A DNA stretch of 64,000 nucleotides, from assembly GCF_046530675.1 (NCBI RefSeq), contig NZ_CP172558.1:248001-312000 (forward strand), in the 5' to 3' direction. Within the stretch, counting starts at the first letter, position 1, and each line of letters opens with the position of its first letter. Below the pieces are notes generated by a model. That model saw nothing but the letters and a program-made list of their open reading frames with translations, ran no database searches and was not told the origin of the DNA. This stretch comes from Chitinibacter sp046530675. GTDB taxonomy: Bacteria > Pseudomonadota > Gammaproteobacteria > Burkholderiales > Chitinibacteraceae. Of the stretch, positions 56,842 through 64,000 are shown piece by piece. The translations under genes were made by a program, and so were the position numbers.

Positions 56842-58160
56842 TCGAACATCTGCCCGTCGACAGGCGTGATGTCTTGCGCGGCGTCGCAGCCAGCCTGCTG
56901 CTGTCAGTGTCTCCGGTCGGCCTTGCGGCAGCAAGCAGCAATGTCGTCGCTGTTCGCGTCTGGCCCGCTTACGCGTATACGCGGGTCACCATCGAATCGG
57001 ATGCGCCGCTGACCTTCAAGCAATTTACGCTGAAAGACCCGCACCGGCTGGTGGTCGATCTGGAAGGCGTCGAGCTCAATAACGCCCTGCAAAGCCTGGC
57101 GGGCAAAGTCGGTGGCGACGATCCGTATATCAGCGCACTACGCGCTGGACTCAACAAGCCGGGCGTCGTTCGGCTGGTGCTCGATCTGAAATCGGAAGTC
57201 AAACCGCAGGTCTTTACGCTCAATCCGGTCGCCGAATATAAAAACCGGCTGGTCATTGATCTGTTTCCGGCGACCCAGAACGACGATTTGCTGGCTTTTC
57301 TGAATGAAAACCGTCAGCTCAATAGTGAGACTGCCGTGCTGGCTGCGCCCAACGCCAGTCAGGCCAGCAAAACCGCGCAAAACACCACCGCCAGCAAGCC
57401 GGAAAAAACCGAACCGGTTGATCGCAGCAGCCTGAAAGTAGACCGTCTGATTACCGTCGTGCTCGACCCTGGCCACGGCGGCGAAGACCCCGGCGCGGTC
57501 GGCCCGAGCGGCACTTATGAGAAAACCGTCGTATTGCAGATCGCCAAACGATTACGTGATTTGCTGCACGCGGAAGCCAATTTCCGCGTCGTAATGACGC
57601 GCGATGCCGACTTTTTTGTTCCTCTCGGTGTTCGCGTTCGCAAAGCGCGAGCGGTACAAGCCGACCTGTTTGTTTCTATCCACGCCGATGCCTTTGTCAA
57701 ACCGGATGCGAACGGCAGCTCGGTATTTGCCTTATCTGAAGGTGGTGCTTCGAGTACGGCGGCACGCTGGCTGGCCAAAACACAAAATGATGCCGACCTG
57801 ATCGGCGGCGTCAAAATCAAGGGTGGCGAAGACCTGCGCAAAACGCTGCTCGATCTAACAACGACAGCGACAATCAACGACAGCCTGAAAGTCGGCAAAG
57901 CGATGCTGGGCGAACTGGGCGGCATTAACCGGCTGCACAAAAACAGCGTTGAGCAAGCCAGTTTTGCGGTACTCAAAGCGCCCGATATTCCATCGGTTCT
58001 GGTCGAAACGGCATTTATCTCCAACCCCGATGAAGAAAAAAAGCTGATCGACGACGATTACCAGCACAAAATGGCGCTGGCGCTGCTCAAAGGCATCAAA
58101 CGCTATTTCGCCAAAAACCCGCCGCTGGCGCGCACTCGGATTGCGGACAGTAGCCAGTAA
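56814..58160 (+). CDS. amiC: N-acetylmuramoyl-L-alanine amidase, AMIN plus Amidase_3 (AmiC type)
   Basis: A daughter-cell separation enzyme that cleaves the peptide from murein. 448 residues. The start carries a twin-arginine signal (DRRDVLRGVAASLLLSVS), as in AmiA/AmiC. The AMIN domain (about 45-150, VAVRVWPAYAYTRVTIESD) is followed by an Asn/Thr/Lys linker and the zinc amidase (about 218-430): DPGHGGEDPGA, the YEK Glu, SIHADAF and the catalytic Glu in SVLVETAFISNPDEE. The tsaE-amiC-mutL order is common in proteobacteria. Confidence 0.94.
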   Translation: MSKHLESELIEHLPVDRRDVLRGVAASLLLSVSPVGLAAASSNVVAVRVWPAYAYTRVTIESDAPLTFKQFTLKDPHRLVVDLEGVELNNALQSLAGKVGGDDPYISALRAGLNKPGVVRLVLDLKSEVKPQVFTLNPVAEYKNRLVIDLFPATQNDDLLAFLNENRQLNSETAVLAAPNASQASKTAQNTTASKPEKTEPVDRSSLKVDRLITVVLDPGHGGEDPGAVGPSGTYEKTVVLQIAKRLRDLLHAEANFRVVMTRDADFFVPLGVRVRKARAVQADLFVSIHADAFVKPDANGSSVFALSEGGASSTAARWLAKTQNDADLIGGVKIKGGEDLRKTLLDLTTTATINDSLKVGKAMLGELGGINRLHKNSVEQASFAVLKAPDIPSVLVETAFISNPDEEKKLIDDDYQHKMALALLKGIKRYFAKNPPLARTRIADSSQ

Positions 58161-58178
58161 CAAGCGGCCGAAAAATCG

Positions 58179-58289
58179 ACCACAGAGACACAGAGTCGCA
58201 GAGAAAAGCAAAAGAAGCTCGTATTTCCCCGCTAAATTCAGATCGTTGGACTGACTCGTTTTTCCTCTGTGACTCTGTGCCTCTGTGGT
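58179..58289. repeat. Inverted repeat with ACCACAGAG-type arms
   Basis: The left arm begins ACCACAGAGACACAGAG (58179 on), the right arm ends CTCTGTGCCTCTGTGGT (58289), near-perfect complements of about 28 bases around a 54-base centre. It occupies most of the 236-base gap between amiC and mutL; the rest of the gap is presumably the mutL promoter region. Confidence 0.85.
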
Positions 58290-58396
58290 GAAAGATTTTC
58301 CTCCCTTGGCGTGCTGGGGAAATTATCCACCGTCACACTCATCGTCAAAATCAAGGGGCTGGTATACTGGTCCGCTGACTTTCCATCGCCGCCACC

Positions 58397-60433
58397 ATGC
58401 CACGCATCCAGCTATTATCCGATCATCTTGTCAATCAAATCGCCGCAGGCGAGGTCGTTGAACGCCCGGCTTCGGCGCTGAAAGAATTACTCGAAAACAG
58501 CATCGATGCGGGAAGCAAAAATCTGCAGATCGAACTGCAAGCGGGCGGCACCAAATTACTGAAAGTCATCGACGACGGCTGCGGCATCGCCAAGGATGAA
58601 CTCGAACTCGCGCTGCATCGCCACGCGACGAGCAAAATCGCCAGCATGGACGATCTGGCTCGCGTCGGTACGCTGGGTTTTCGCGGCGAAGGGCTGGCGT
58701 CGATTGCCTCAGTGTCGCGCCTGACGCTGACCAGCCGCTTCAAAGACAATGGCGAGCTCTCGCCCCACGCGTGGCGAGTTGAAGCCGATCATGGCCGTCT
58801 GCTTGATCCGGAACCCGCCGCGCTCGCCGCTGGGACGACGATTGAAGTGCACGAGCTGTATCACCAAGTGCCGGCGCGTAAAAAATTCATGAAGTCCGAC
58901 AGCACCGAATACGCGCATTGCGCCGCGATGATCGAACGCATCGCGCTGGCCAACCCGGACGTTGCGTTTACCGTTATCCACAATGGCAGCGCCAAAAACC
59001 GCTGGCAGGCGGGCGATTTGAACAAGCGCGCGGCGGCGATTATTGGCGATGAATTCGTCAAGACCGGTATTCCGGTGGATGAAGGTTTTGGCGCGCTCAA
59101 ACTGTACGGCATCGCCGGATCGCCAACGCTGGGCAAATCCAGCCGCGAATCACAGTTCTTTTTCGTCAATGGCCGCTTTGTTCGCGATAAAGTCGTTCAG
59201 CATGCGCTGCGCGAAGCGTATCGTGACGTGCTGCACCACAATCTGCACGCGGCCTTCTGCCTGTTTCTCGAACTCGACCCCGAAGGCGTCGACGTCAATG
59301 TTCACCCGACCAAAATCGAAGTGCGTTTCCGCGAAAGCCAGGCAATTTATCGTTTTCTGATTACCAGCCTGTCCAAGGCGCTAGCGAAAACCACAGCCGG
59401 AGCGGCCACGCAAGCAGTCCAAGATACTGGCGGCAGTATTGATCCAGAGACAGGAGAAATATTAACCTCCACGGCAATACCCCCTAGTGGCGAATTGAAA
59501 CCACAGGATTACGCACAGATGGCCTATCGCCATCAGCAAGCGATGCCGCTGCCCATGGCGAACGAACCGTTCGCCAGCTATGGAACAGTCTCGAGCGAAC
59601 CAATGGCGCTGTACGACAAAATGTATGGCGACTTGCGGTATAGCGATTCGCGCTCGGACCACTCGCAATCAGACGCCAACCGCAATAACGCCGCGCAACC
59701 GGCGTGGATGAAGCAGCTCGAAGCAATTCGCCCTCCACCTAATTCATCCGCCAGCAACGAATTCTTCCCCACCGGCTTTTTGCCGCTAGGGAGTGCAAAC
59801 AATCGCAGCGCTGGCAACGAAACATTAGCGCCAGCCGACGACAGCGCGATTCCGCCGCTGGGTTTTGCAATGGCGCAATTGCACGGTGTGTATATTCTGA
59901 GCCAGGCGCAGGACGGCATGATCGTCGTCGATATGCACGCGGCGCACGAACGCGTGGTTTACGAAAAGCTCAAAACCGCGCTCGATTTGCAGGCAATGCC
60001 GATGCAGCCGCTGCTGATTCCGCACGTTTTCACCGCCGACAAACTCGACGTCGCCACCGTTGAAGATCATGCGGAGGAATTAGCTGGGCTGGGGCTGGAA
60101 ATCTCAGTCTCGTCGCCGACTCAATTGGCAGTCCGTGCCGTACCGATGCTGCTGAAAAACAGTAATCCGGTCGAGCTGGCGCAAGCGATGCTGCGCGATA
60201 TCCGTCAGGTCGGTGTCTCGCAAGTCCTGGCTGGCCGCAGGAATGAATTATTGGCAACCATGGCCTGCCACGGCTCAGTACGCGCCAATCGCAGCCTCAC
60301 GATTCCCGAAATGAACGCGCTGCTGCGCGAAATGGAAGTCACCGAACGATCGGGACAATGCAACCACGGCCGCCCAACGTGGTTTCGCTTGAGCATGAAC
60401 GATCTGGACAAGCTGTTTATGCGGGGGCAGTGA
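58397..60433 (+). CDS. mutL: DNA mismatch repair protein MutL (endonuclease type)
   Basis: 678 residues. The N-terminal GHKL ATPase (about 1-330) has LLSDHLVNQIAAGEVVERPA, VIDDGCGI and GFRGEGLASI near residue 95. After a poorly conserved linker (about 335-480) the C-terminal domain contains VVDMHAAHERVVYEKL, which fits the DQHA-x2-E-x4-E nicking motif (with Met for Gln), so this MutL should be a nuclease and repair should not need MutH. The final FRLSMNDLDKLFMRG is typical. Its stop overlaps the ATG of the next frame, a DUF559 domain. Confidence 0.95.
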   Translation: MPRIQLLSDHLVNQIAAGEVVERPASALKELLENSIDAGSKNLQIELQAGGTKLLKVIDDGCGIAKDELELALHRHATSKIASMDDLARVGTLGFRGEGLASIASVSRLTLTSRFKDNGELSPHAWRVEADHGRLLDPEPAALAAGTTIEVHELYHQVPARKKFMKSDSTEYAHCAAMIERIALANPDVAFTVIHNGSAKNRWQAGDLNKRAAAIIGDEFVKTGIPVDEGFGALKLYGIAGSPTLGKSSRESQFFFVNGRFVRDKVVQHALREAYRDVLHHNLHAAFCLFLELDPEGVDVNVHPTKIEVRFRESQAIYRFLITSLSKALAKTTAGAATQAVQDTGGSIDPETGEILTSTAIPPSGELKPQDYAQMAYRHQQAMPLPMANEPFASYGTVSSEPMALYDKMYGDLRYSDSRSDHSQSDANRNNAAQPAWMKQLEAIRPPPNSSASNEFFPTGFLPLGSANNRSAGNETLAPADDSAIPPLGFAMAQLHGVYILSQAQDGMIVVDMHAAHERVVYEKLKTALDLQAMPMQPLLIPHVFTADKLDVATVEDHAEELAGLGLEISVSSPTQLAVRAVPMLLKNSNPVELAQAMLRDIRQVGVSQVLAGRRNELLATMACHGSVRANRSLTIPEMNALLREMEVTERSGQCNHGRPTWFRLSMNDLDKLFMRGQ

Positions 60434-61944
60434 TGCAGCCGTATCGGGATGATCTAAAGCCATTGGCGCGTGAATTACGTCAACATCAAACCGATGCGGA
60501 GCAAAAACTCTGGCAAAGGCTGCGCCGCCAGCAGCTTGGCGTCACATTCAACCGACAAAAGCCGCTGCTGGATTTTATCGTCGATTTTTACTGCGCATCG
60601 GCCAAACTGATTGTTGAAATTGATGGTAGCCAGCATCTGAGCGAACAAGGCCGTGCCGAAGATCTGCAGCGAACGCGCATCCTGGAAAAAATGGGTTTAA
60701 GCGTTTTACGCTTTGATAACCGACAGGTTTTGAATGAGATTGATGCTGTTGTCGAAGTCATCGCCAGAACAATCAGCGCTAAAATCCCCCCTAACCCCCC
60801 TTCGATAAAGGGGGGAACAAAAACCACTGAGCGAAAAAACTCCGCGCTTAACCTTACTTCAGCCACCGGTCAAATTGACCAGATCAACTCAAGCCAATTA
60901 GCACCACCATCCAACGGCGCCATCACATCCGTCCCCCCCTTTGAAAAAGGGGGGCTAGGGGGGATTTCTGCGCCGAATGAGAAACACCGCATGCCAACTC
61001 AAAAACTCCCTCCCGCCATCTTCATCATGGGCCCGACCGCCAGCGGCAAAACCGCAGCGGCGATGCATTTGCTTGAATCTAGCTTGCCCGTTGAGCTGAT
61101 TTCGGTCGATTCGGCGCTGGTTTTTCGTGATATGAACGTGGGCACAGCCAAGCCGACTCGCGCAGAACTGCTGCGCGCGCCGCATCATCTGATCGACATT
61201 ATTGACCCAACCGAAGTGTATTCGGCGGCGCAATTTCGCTCTGATGCGCGAGCGCTGATGGATGACATCACCGCACGCGGCAAGATTCCGGTGTTGGTCG
61301 GCGGAACGATGCTGTATTTCAATACACTGGAACAAGGCATTCACGATTTGCCCGAGGCCGATGCGGCTTTGCGCGAGCAAATCCATGCTGATGCGATGCA
61401 ACTCGGTTGGCCTGCAATGCACGAACGCCTCGCCGCACTCGACCCAATCACCGCGACCAGATTATCTCCGAACGACTCGCAACGCATAGAGCGCGCGATT
61501 GAAATCTGCATTCTGGCGGGCAGACCGATGTCGGCGATTCTGGCCGAACCGGCACAAGATACGCTGGCGTACAATCTGCTCAAAATCGCCCTGCTGCCCT
61601 CAGATCGCGCCGTGCTGCACCAGCGCATTGAGGCGCGTTACGACACGATGCTGGCCGGAGGGCTGGTCGATGAGGTCAAAATGCTGCGCGAGAAATACGC
61701 GCTGAACCTCGATCTGCCTTCGATGCGCTGCGTCGGCTATCGCCAGACTTGGGAATATCTCGACGGCGAAGCCGATCTGAAAACCAGCCGCGAAAAAGGC
61801 ATCGCAGCGACCCGCCAGCTCGCGAAACGCCAGATGACCTGGCTGCGCGGGATGGATGGATTGAGCGTACTTGATTGCAGCGGAACGACAATGTCCGCCG
61901 ACACACTCAAACTCAGCCTTCACTTCCTGCAAACGCAGACTTAA
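60433..61944 (+). CDS. miaA: DUF559 nuclease-like domain joined in frame to tRNA dimethylallyltransferase MiaA
   Basis: One open frame of 503 codons. Residues 1-116 are a DUF559 domain (Vsr-like PD-(D/E)xK fold): ARELRQHQTDAEQKLWQRLR, VDFYCASAKLIVEIDGSQH (Asp, Glu-x-Asp) and a long helix ending VEVIARTIS. Residues about 117-185 are a linker encoded by two inverted GC-rich repeats. From Met 187 (ATG at 60991) comes a complete 317-residue MiaA: IMGPTASGKTAAAMH, SVDSALVFRDMNVGTAKPT, APHHLIDIIDPTEVYSA, GGTMLYF and MRCVGYRQTWEYL. MiaA may be made as a fusion from 60433, alone from 60991 (weak GAGAAA upstream), or both. The MiaA identity is certain; the fusion is uncertain. Confidence 0.9.
   Translation: MQPYRDDLKPLARELRQHQTDAEQKLWQRLRRQQLGVTFNRQKPLLDFIVDFYCASAKLIVEIDGSQHLSEQGRAEDLQRTRILEKMGLSVLRFDNRQVLNEIDAVVEVIARTISAKIPPNPPSIKGGTKTTERKNSALNLTSATGQIDQINSSQLAPPSNGAITSVPPFEKGGLGGISAPNEKHRMPTQKLPPAIFIMGPTASGKTAAAMHLLESSLPVELISVDSALVFRDMNVGTAKPTRAELLRAPHHLIDIIDPTEVYSAAQFRSDARALMDDITARGKIPVLVGGTMLYFNTLEQGIHDLPEADAALREQIHADAMQLGWPAMHERLAALDPITATRLSPNDSQRIERAIEICILAGRPMSAILAEPAQDTLAYNLLKIALLPSDRAVLHQRIEARYDTMLAGGLVDEVKMLREKYALNLDLPSMRCVGYRQTWEYLDGEADLKTSREKGIAATRQLAKRQMTWLRGMDGLSVLDCSGTTMSADTLKLSLHFLQTQT
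60781..60816. repeat. GC-rich repeat arm 1 in the DUF559-MiaA linker
   Basis: AAATCCCCCCTAACCCCCC then TTCGATAAAGGGGGG. Its near-exact inverse is at 60932-60966. Encodes KIPPNPPSIKGG in frame. Confidence 0.9.
60932..60966. repeat. GC-rich repeat arm 2 in the DUF559-MiaA linker
   Basis: Inverse of 60781-60816 with few differences, 115 bases apart. Encodes VPPFEKGGLGGIS in frame, 24 bases before the internal MiaA ATG. Confidence 0.9.
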
Positions 61945-61952
61945 GCCAAATC

Positions 61953-62006
61953 AATGGGTATATCCATGCAGACCATATTTAAACTAATCTGCATCGATAT
62001 ACCCAC
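61953..62006. repeat. Hairpin repeat beginning ATGGGTATAT after miaA
   Basis: TGGGTATATCCATGCAGA (61955-61972) pairs with TCTGCATCGATATACCCA (61988-62005) with one mismatch, 15-base loop. It starts about 10 bases after the miaA stop and may act as an mRNA end or terminator. It shares its outer sequence with the hairpin at 34018-34072. Confidence 0.85.
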
Positions 62007-62025
62007 TATAAGCCACTTGGTTTTT

Positions 62026-63099
62026 CTATCGCACCAAATCAATCCTAGACTTCAAGCCCTGCCCAAAACGCGCCCGCAATTGCTCCAGCAGGTAAATGGC
62101 CGCCCAGGCATACAGCGCGACGCCCGTAAACAGCGCCAAACGAACAAGGGATGCAGTCAGAACGTCTTTGCCGCTGGCGCTATCCTGAACCGCCGGGCCG
62201 AGAAAAATCACCAGCGTGATCATTGCATTCACCCAGAATGACGGTGGATAAGGGCTGGCCGTCAAGCGATACAGTCGCATTCCGATGGCACAGAACACCA
62301 GCGTCATCCACAAGGCAAACATCCATAGCGACGGCCACAAACTCAGTCCCTGCCAGACGAGCATTGCCAACAGCGCGCCAAGCAGGGTCGATCCAAGCAG
62401 TTCGCGCCCGGCGTTTTTTGCATTCAGCGTACTGGCTTGCTGGCTCAGCGTTGCCGTTTTCATGATCGCCGCCATATACAGCGCCGGGTTTTGCAGCGCC
62501 AGCAGCAGCACAGGCAACACAATGACGACACCACGAACGGCAGTCCACGTCGCCTGCTCGTTATCCGGAATCAGCGGTGTCGGCGGCTTGATGGGGACAA
62601 GATCAGGCCAAAGCAAATAAACCAGCGTACCGACGAATGCCGCCAGCACGATGCCGGAAGCCAGCGCATGAATGACGGTGATCGCCAGCGCCTGTTCCTG
62701 CACGCCGGCCACAGGAATCAGCGTAAAAGTCACAATCAGCAGACTGAGCAGCGGATGTGCTTTTTTCGTTCCGATATAAAACACCGTGAACAGCACCAGC
62801 GTAATCAGCACGATGGCGGCAAAAGCATAACTTTCGAGCAATGGGACGATCCAGACACCGATCCCGGTCAACAACATGAAAACGCCGGCCAGTACCGCGC
62901 TTTTAGCCAGCGGCATTGGCGATCCGGGTTTGCTGAGTAACAAAACAGCAATCAGCAGGCTGACATGCGGCACGGTAAAAGCAAAACCATAAACCGCAAG
63001 CAGCGCAATGCCAGCACCGAATCCCAGCCGCAGCACGAAACGGCTGCCCTGATCGATGACGGGGATGGCTGGGATGATGCTGGGCAGCTTAGTAGACAT
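62026..63099 (-). CDS. DUF2955 family multi-pass membrane protein, efflux component
   Basis: 357 residues with about 10 membrane helices (for example LGFGAGIALLAVYGFAF, VIDLLLFG-like helices and VWIVPLLESYAFAAIVLI). It belongs to the DUF2955/FUSC-like group (relatives of AaeB and YccS) that works with HlyD-type adaptors to export aromatic acids or drugs. It overlaps the adaptor gene upstream by 11 bases, so they form a pump unit. Substrate unknown. No outer-membrane factor is seen within the window. Confidence 0.8.
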   Translation of the reverse strand: MSTKLPSIIPAIPVIDQGSRFVLRLGFGAGIALLAVYGFAFTVPHVSLLIAVLLLSKPGSPMPLAKSAVLAGVFMLLTGIGVWIVPLLESYAFAAIVLITLVLFTVFYIGTKKAHPLLSLLIVTFTLIPVAGVQEQALAITVIHALASGIVLAAFVGTLVYLLWPDLVPIKPPTPLIPDNEQATWTAVRGVVIVLPVLLLALQNPALYMAAIMKTATLSQQASTLNAKNAGRELLGSTLLGALLAMLVWQGLSLWPSLWMFALWMTLVFCAIGMRLYRLTASPYPPSFWVNAMITLVIFLGPAVQDSASGKDVLTASLVRLALFTGVALYAWAAIYLLEQLRARFGQGLKSRIDLVR

Positions 63100-64000
63100 A
63101 CGACAATAGGCTCATTGTGCGCAGATACAGTGCACCCAGTACATTCATTACACCAGTATTGCCGGTGTAAATCATCACATCAGCCTGCCCGCCGACGCGA
63201 ACGCCTGTAACCCGCGCCATTTCACCCGCTTCAAACTCGATCGCCACTGGAAATCGCTGCGATTGGCGCAACCAGTCGCGATTGTTTTCTATCGTCGGCA
63301 GGCTGCCTGCCGGAGTCGATTGACCCGAGCTCACGCCGTTACCGATACTGCGAACCCGTCCTTTCAGCACTTCGCCCGGCATCACATCGAGCACGATGCC
63401 GACTTGATCACCGACTTTGACATTGCCCAGATTATTTTCGGTCATCTCGGCATTGATCCATAAATCATGAATCGCGATCAGTGTCATTGCTGGTGCACCA
63501 GTCTGGGTAAATTGCCCTGCATCGGTGCGCAAGTCCGTAATCAGTCCGCGTGATGGCGCAATGACTTTGGTGCGTTGCAGATCCAGCTCGGCCTTGGCAA
63601 TTGCAGACCGTGCGCTGGCCAGTTTGGCATTATTGCTCTCGTCGCCGCCCATGTTTTCCTGCGCCCGAACGACTTCGGCCTGCGCAGCGGTCACTTTGGC
63701 TCTGGCCTGCTCACGCGCGGCTTGTGCGGTTTCAAGGCGCCGTACCGAAATGGCACCGGGATCTTCGGCGTAGAGTGTTTCCTGTCGATGCGCATCTTGT
63801 TCAGCCTGCAAGCGGGCGGCTTCGGCGGCGCGTAACGACGCTTTGGCCGAGTCAACACCGGCAGTTGCCGCACCCAGATTACGCCGCGCCGATTCGTAAT
63901 CGGCCCTGGCTCTATCAAGCGCAATCTGGTATTGGTCGGTATCGACTTCAAACAGCAATTGGCCTTTTTTTACGTCGTCATTATTTTTGACCCAGACCTT
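63089..64000 (-). CDS. HlyD-family secretion/efflux adaptor (N-terminus cut off by the window end)
   Basis: A periplasmic adaptor, open to the last base of the window, so the gene starts beyond it. The visible part begins KVWVKNNDDVKKGQLLFEVD (the first lipoyl half), then a long alpha-helical hairpin with Ala/Gln/Glu repeats (about 130 residues, including GAATAGVDSAKASL and AQAAREQARAKVTAAQAEV), the second lipoyl half VIAPSRGLITDLRTDAGQF and barrel strands ending near ALYLRTMSLLSYVY. It resembles EmrA/AaeA-type adaptors and pairs with the DUF2955 protein. Confidence 0.87.
   Translation of the reverse strand, partial: KVWVKNNDDVKKGQLLFEVDTDQYQIALDRARADYESARRNLGAATAGVDSAKASLRAAEAARLQAEQDAHRQETLYAEDPGAISVRRLETAQAAREQARAKVTAAQAEVVRAQENMGGDESNNAKLASARSAIAKAELDLQRTKVIAPSRGLITDLRTDAGQFTQTGAPAMTLIAIHDLWINAEMTENNLGNVKVGDQVGIVLDVMPGEVLKGRVRSIGNGVSSGQSTPAGSLPTIENNRDWLRQSQRFPVAIEFEAGEMARVTGVRVGGQADVMIYTGNTGVMNVLGALYLRTMSLLSYVY

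Noticed and set aside
34018..62006. A CRISPR array made from the short ATGGGTATAT repeats
   Set aside because: Copies are tens of kilobases apart or are arms of single hairpins; there is no regular spacing and no cas gene.

Overview
The window is ordinary chromosomal DNA of a Gram-negative betaproteobacterium, most likely of the Neisseriales and plausibly a Chitinibacter/Deefgea-type relative. The evidence is the Rep, ClpS-ClpA, MutL and QueG versions seen, the lipopolysaccharide heptose gene, a GH18 chitinase, and a 16S-tRNA-Ile-tRNA-Ala-23S-5S operon. The taxonomic placement is inference from gene content, not from a phylogeny. No prophage, insertion sequence or CRISPR array is visible.

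Layout. 1-6.3 kb: the 3' part of recG, two orphan periplasmic solute-binding proteins, a RhlE-type RNA helicase, a stand-alone CHAD protein and ThpR. 6.3-12.5 kb: RluE, isocitrate dehydrogenase, a cold-shock protein, clpS-clpA and xerD. 12.5-17.6 kb, all on the minus strand: an alkyltransferase, a GH18 chitinase, a RidA-family protein, a fatty-acid desaturase, an MscS channel and HldE2. 17.8-23.4 kb: a complete rRNA operon on the minus strand, with a strong promoter, boxA sites, an RNase III processing stem and a terminator. 23.4-33.9 kb: Rep, a PilZ protein, Nth, a lytic transglycosylase, two adjacent CYTH-type genes (one fused to an exopolyphosphatase domain), KatG and a ferritin-like DUF455 protein. 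34-43.5 kb: a heavy-metal (copper/silver type) defence cluster with a DUF411 protein, multicopper oxidase, RND pump, adaptor, outer-membrane factor and small His-rich periplasmic proteins; its gaps are filled by long hairpin repeats. 43.5-49.4 kb: lrgA/lrgB, a small orphan gene, murI, a SulP transporter, a spermidine-synthase-like protein and an alpha/beta hydrolase. 49.6-52 kb: the 5-oxoprolinase genes pxpA, pxpC and pxpB. 52-55.2 kb: an HD-GYP phosphodiesterase overlapping a hybrid histidine kinase. 55.2-62 kb: queG, divergent from tsaE-amiC-mutL, then an unusual reading frame joining a DUF559 nuclease-like domain to MiaA. 62-64 kb: a DUF2955 membrane protein with its HlyD-type partner, cut by the window end.

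How the genes work together. The metal cluster reads as one unit: export from the periplasm (TolC-like, adaptor and RND pump), periplasmic oxidation (Tat-exported multicopper oxidase) and periplasmic binding (DUF411, YtkA-like and His-rich proteins). The CYTH and CYTH-Ppx pair, with the CHAD protein elsewhere in the window, points to inorganic polyphosphate handling. PilZ, HD-GYP and the hybrid kinase belong to cyclic-di-GMP control. The most unusual observations are the CYTH-Ppx fusion beside a CYTH protein with a histone-H1-like tail, the DUF559-MiaA open frame built across an inverted repeat, a palindromic repeat translated inside the RND pump, and several families of long hairpin repeats placed exactly at gene ends.
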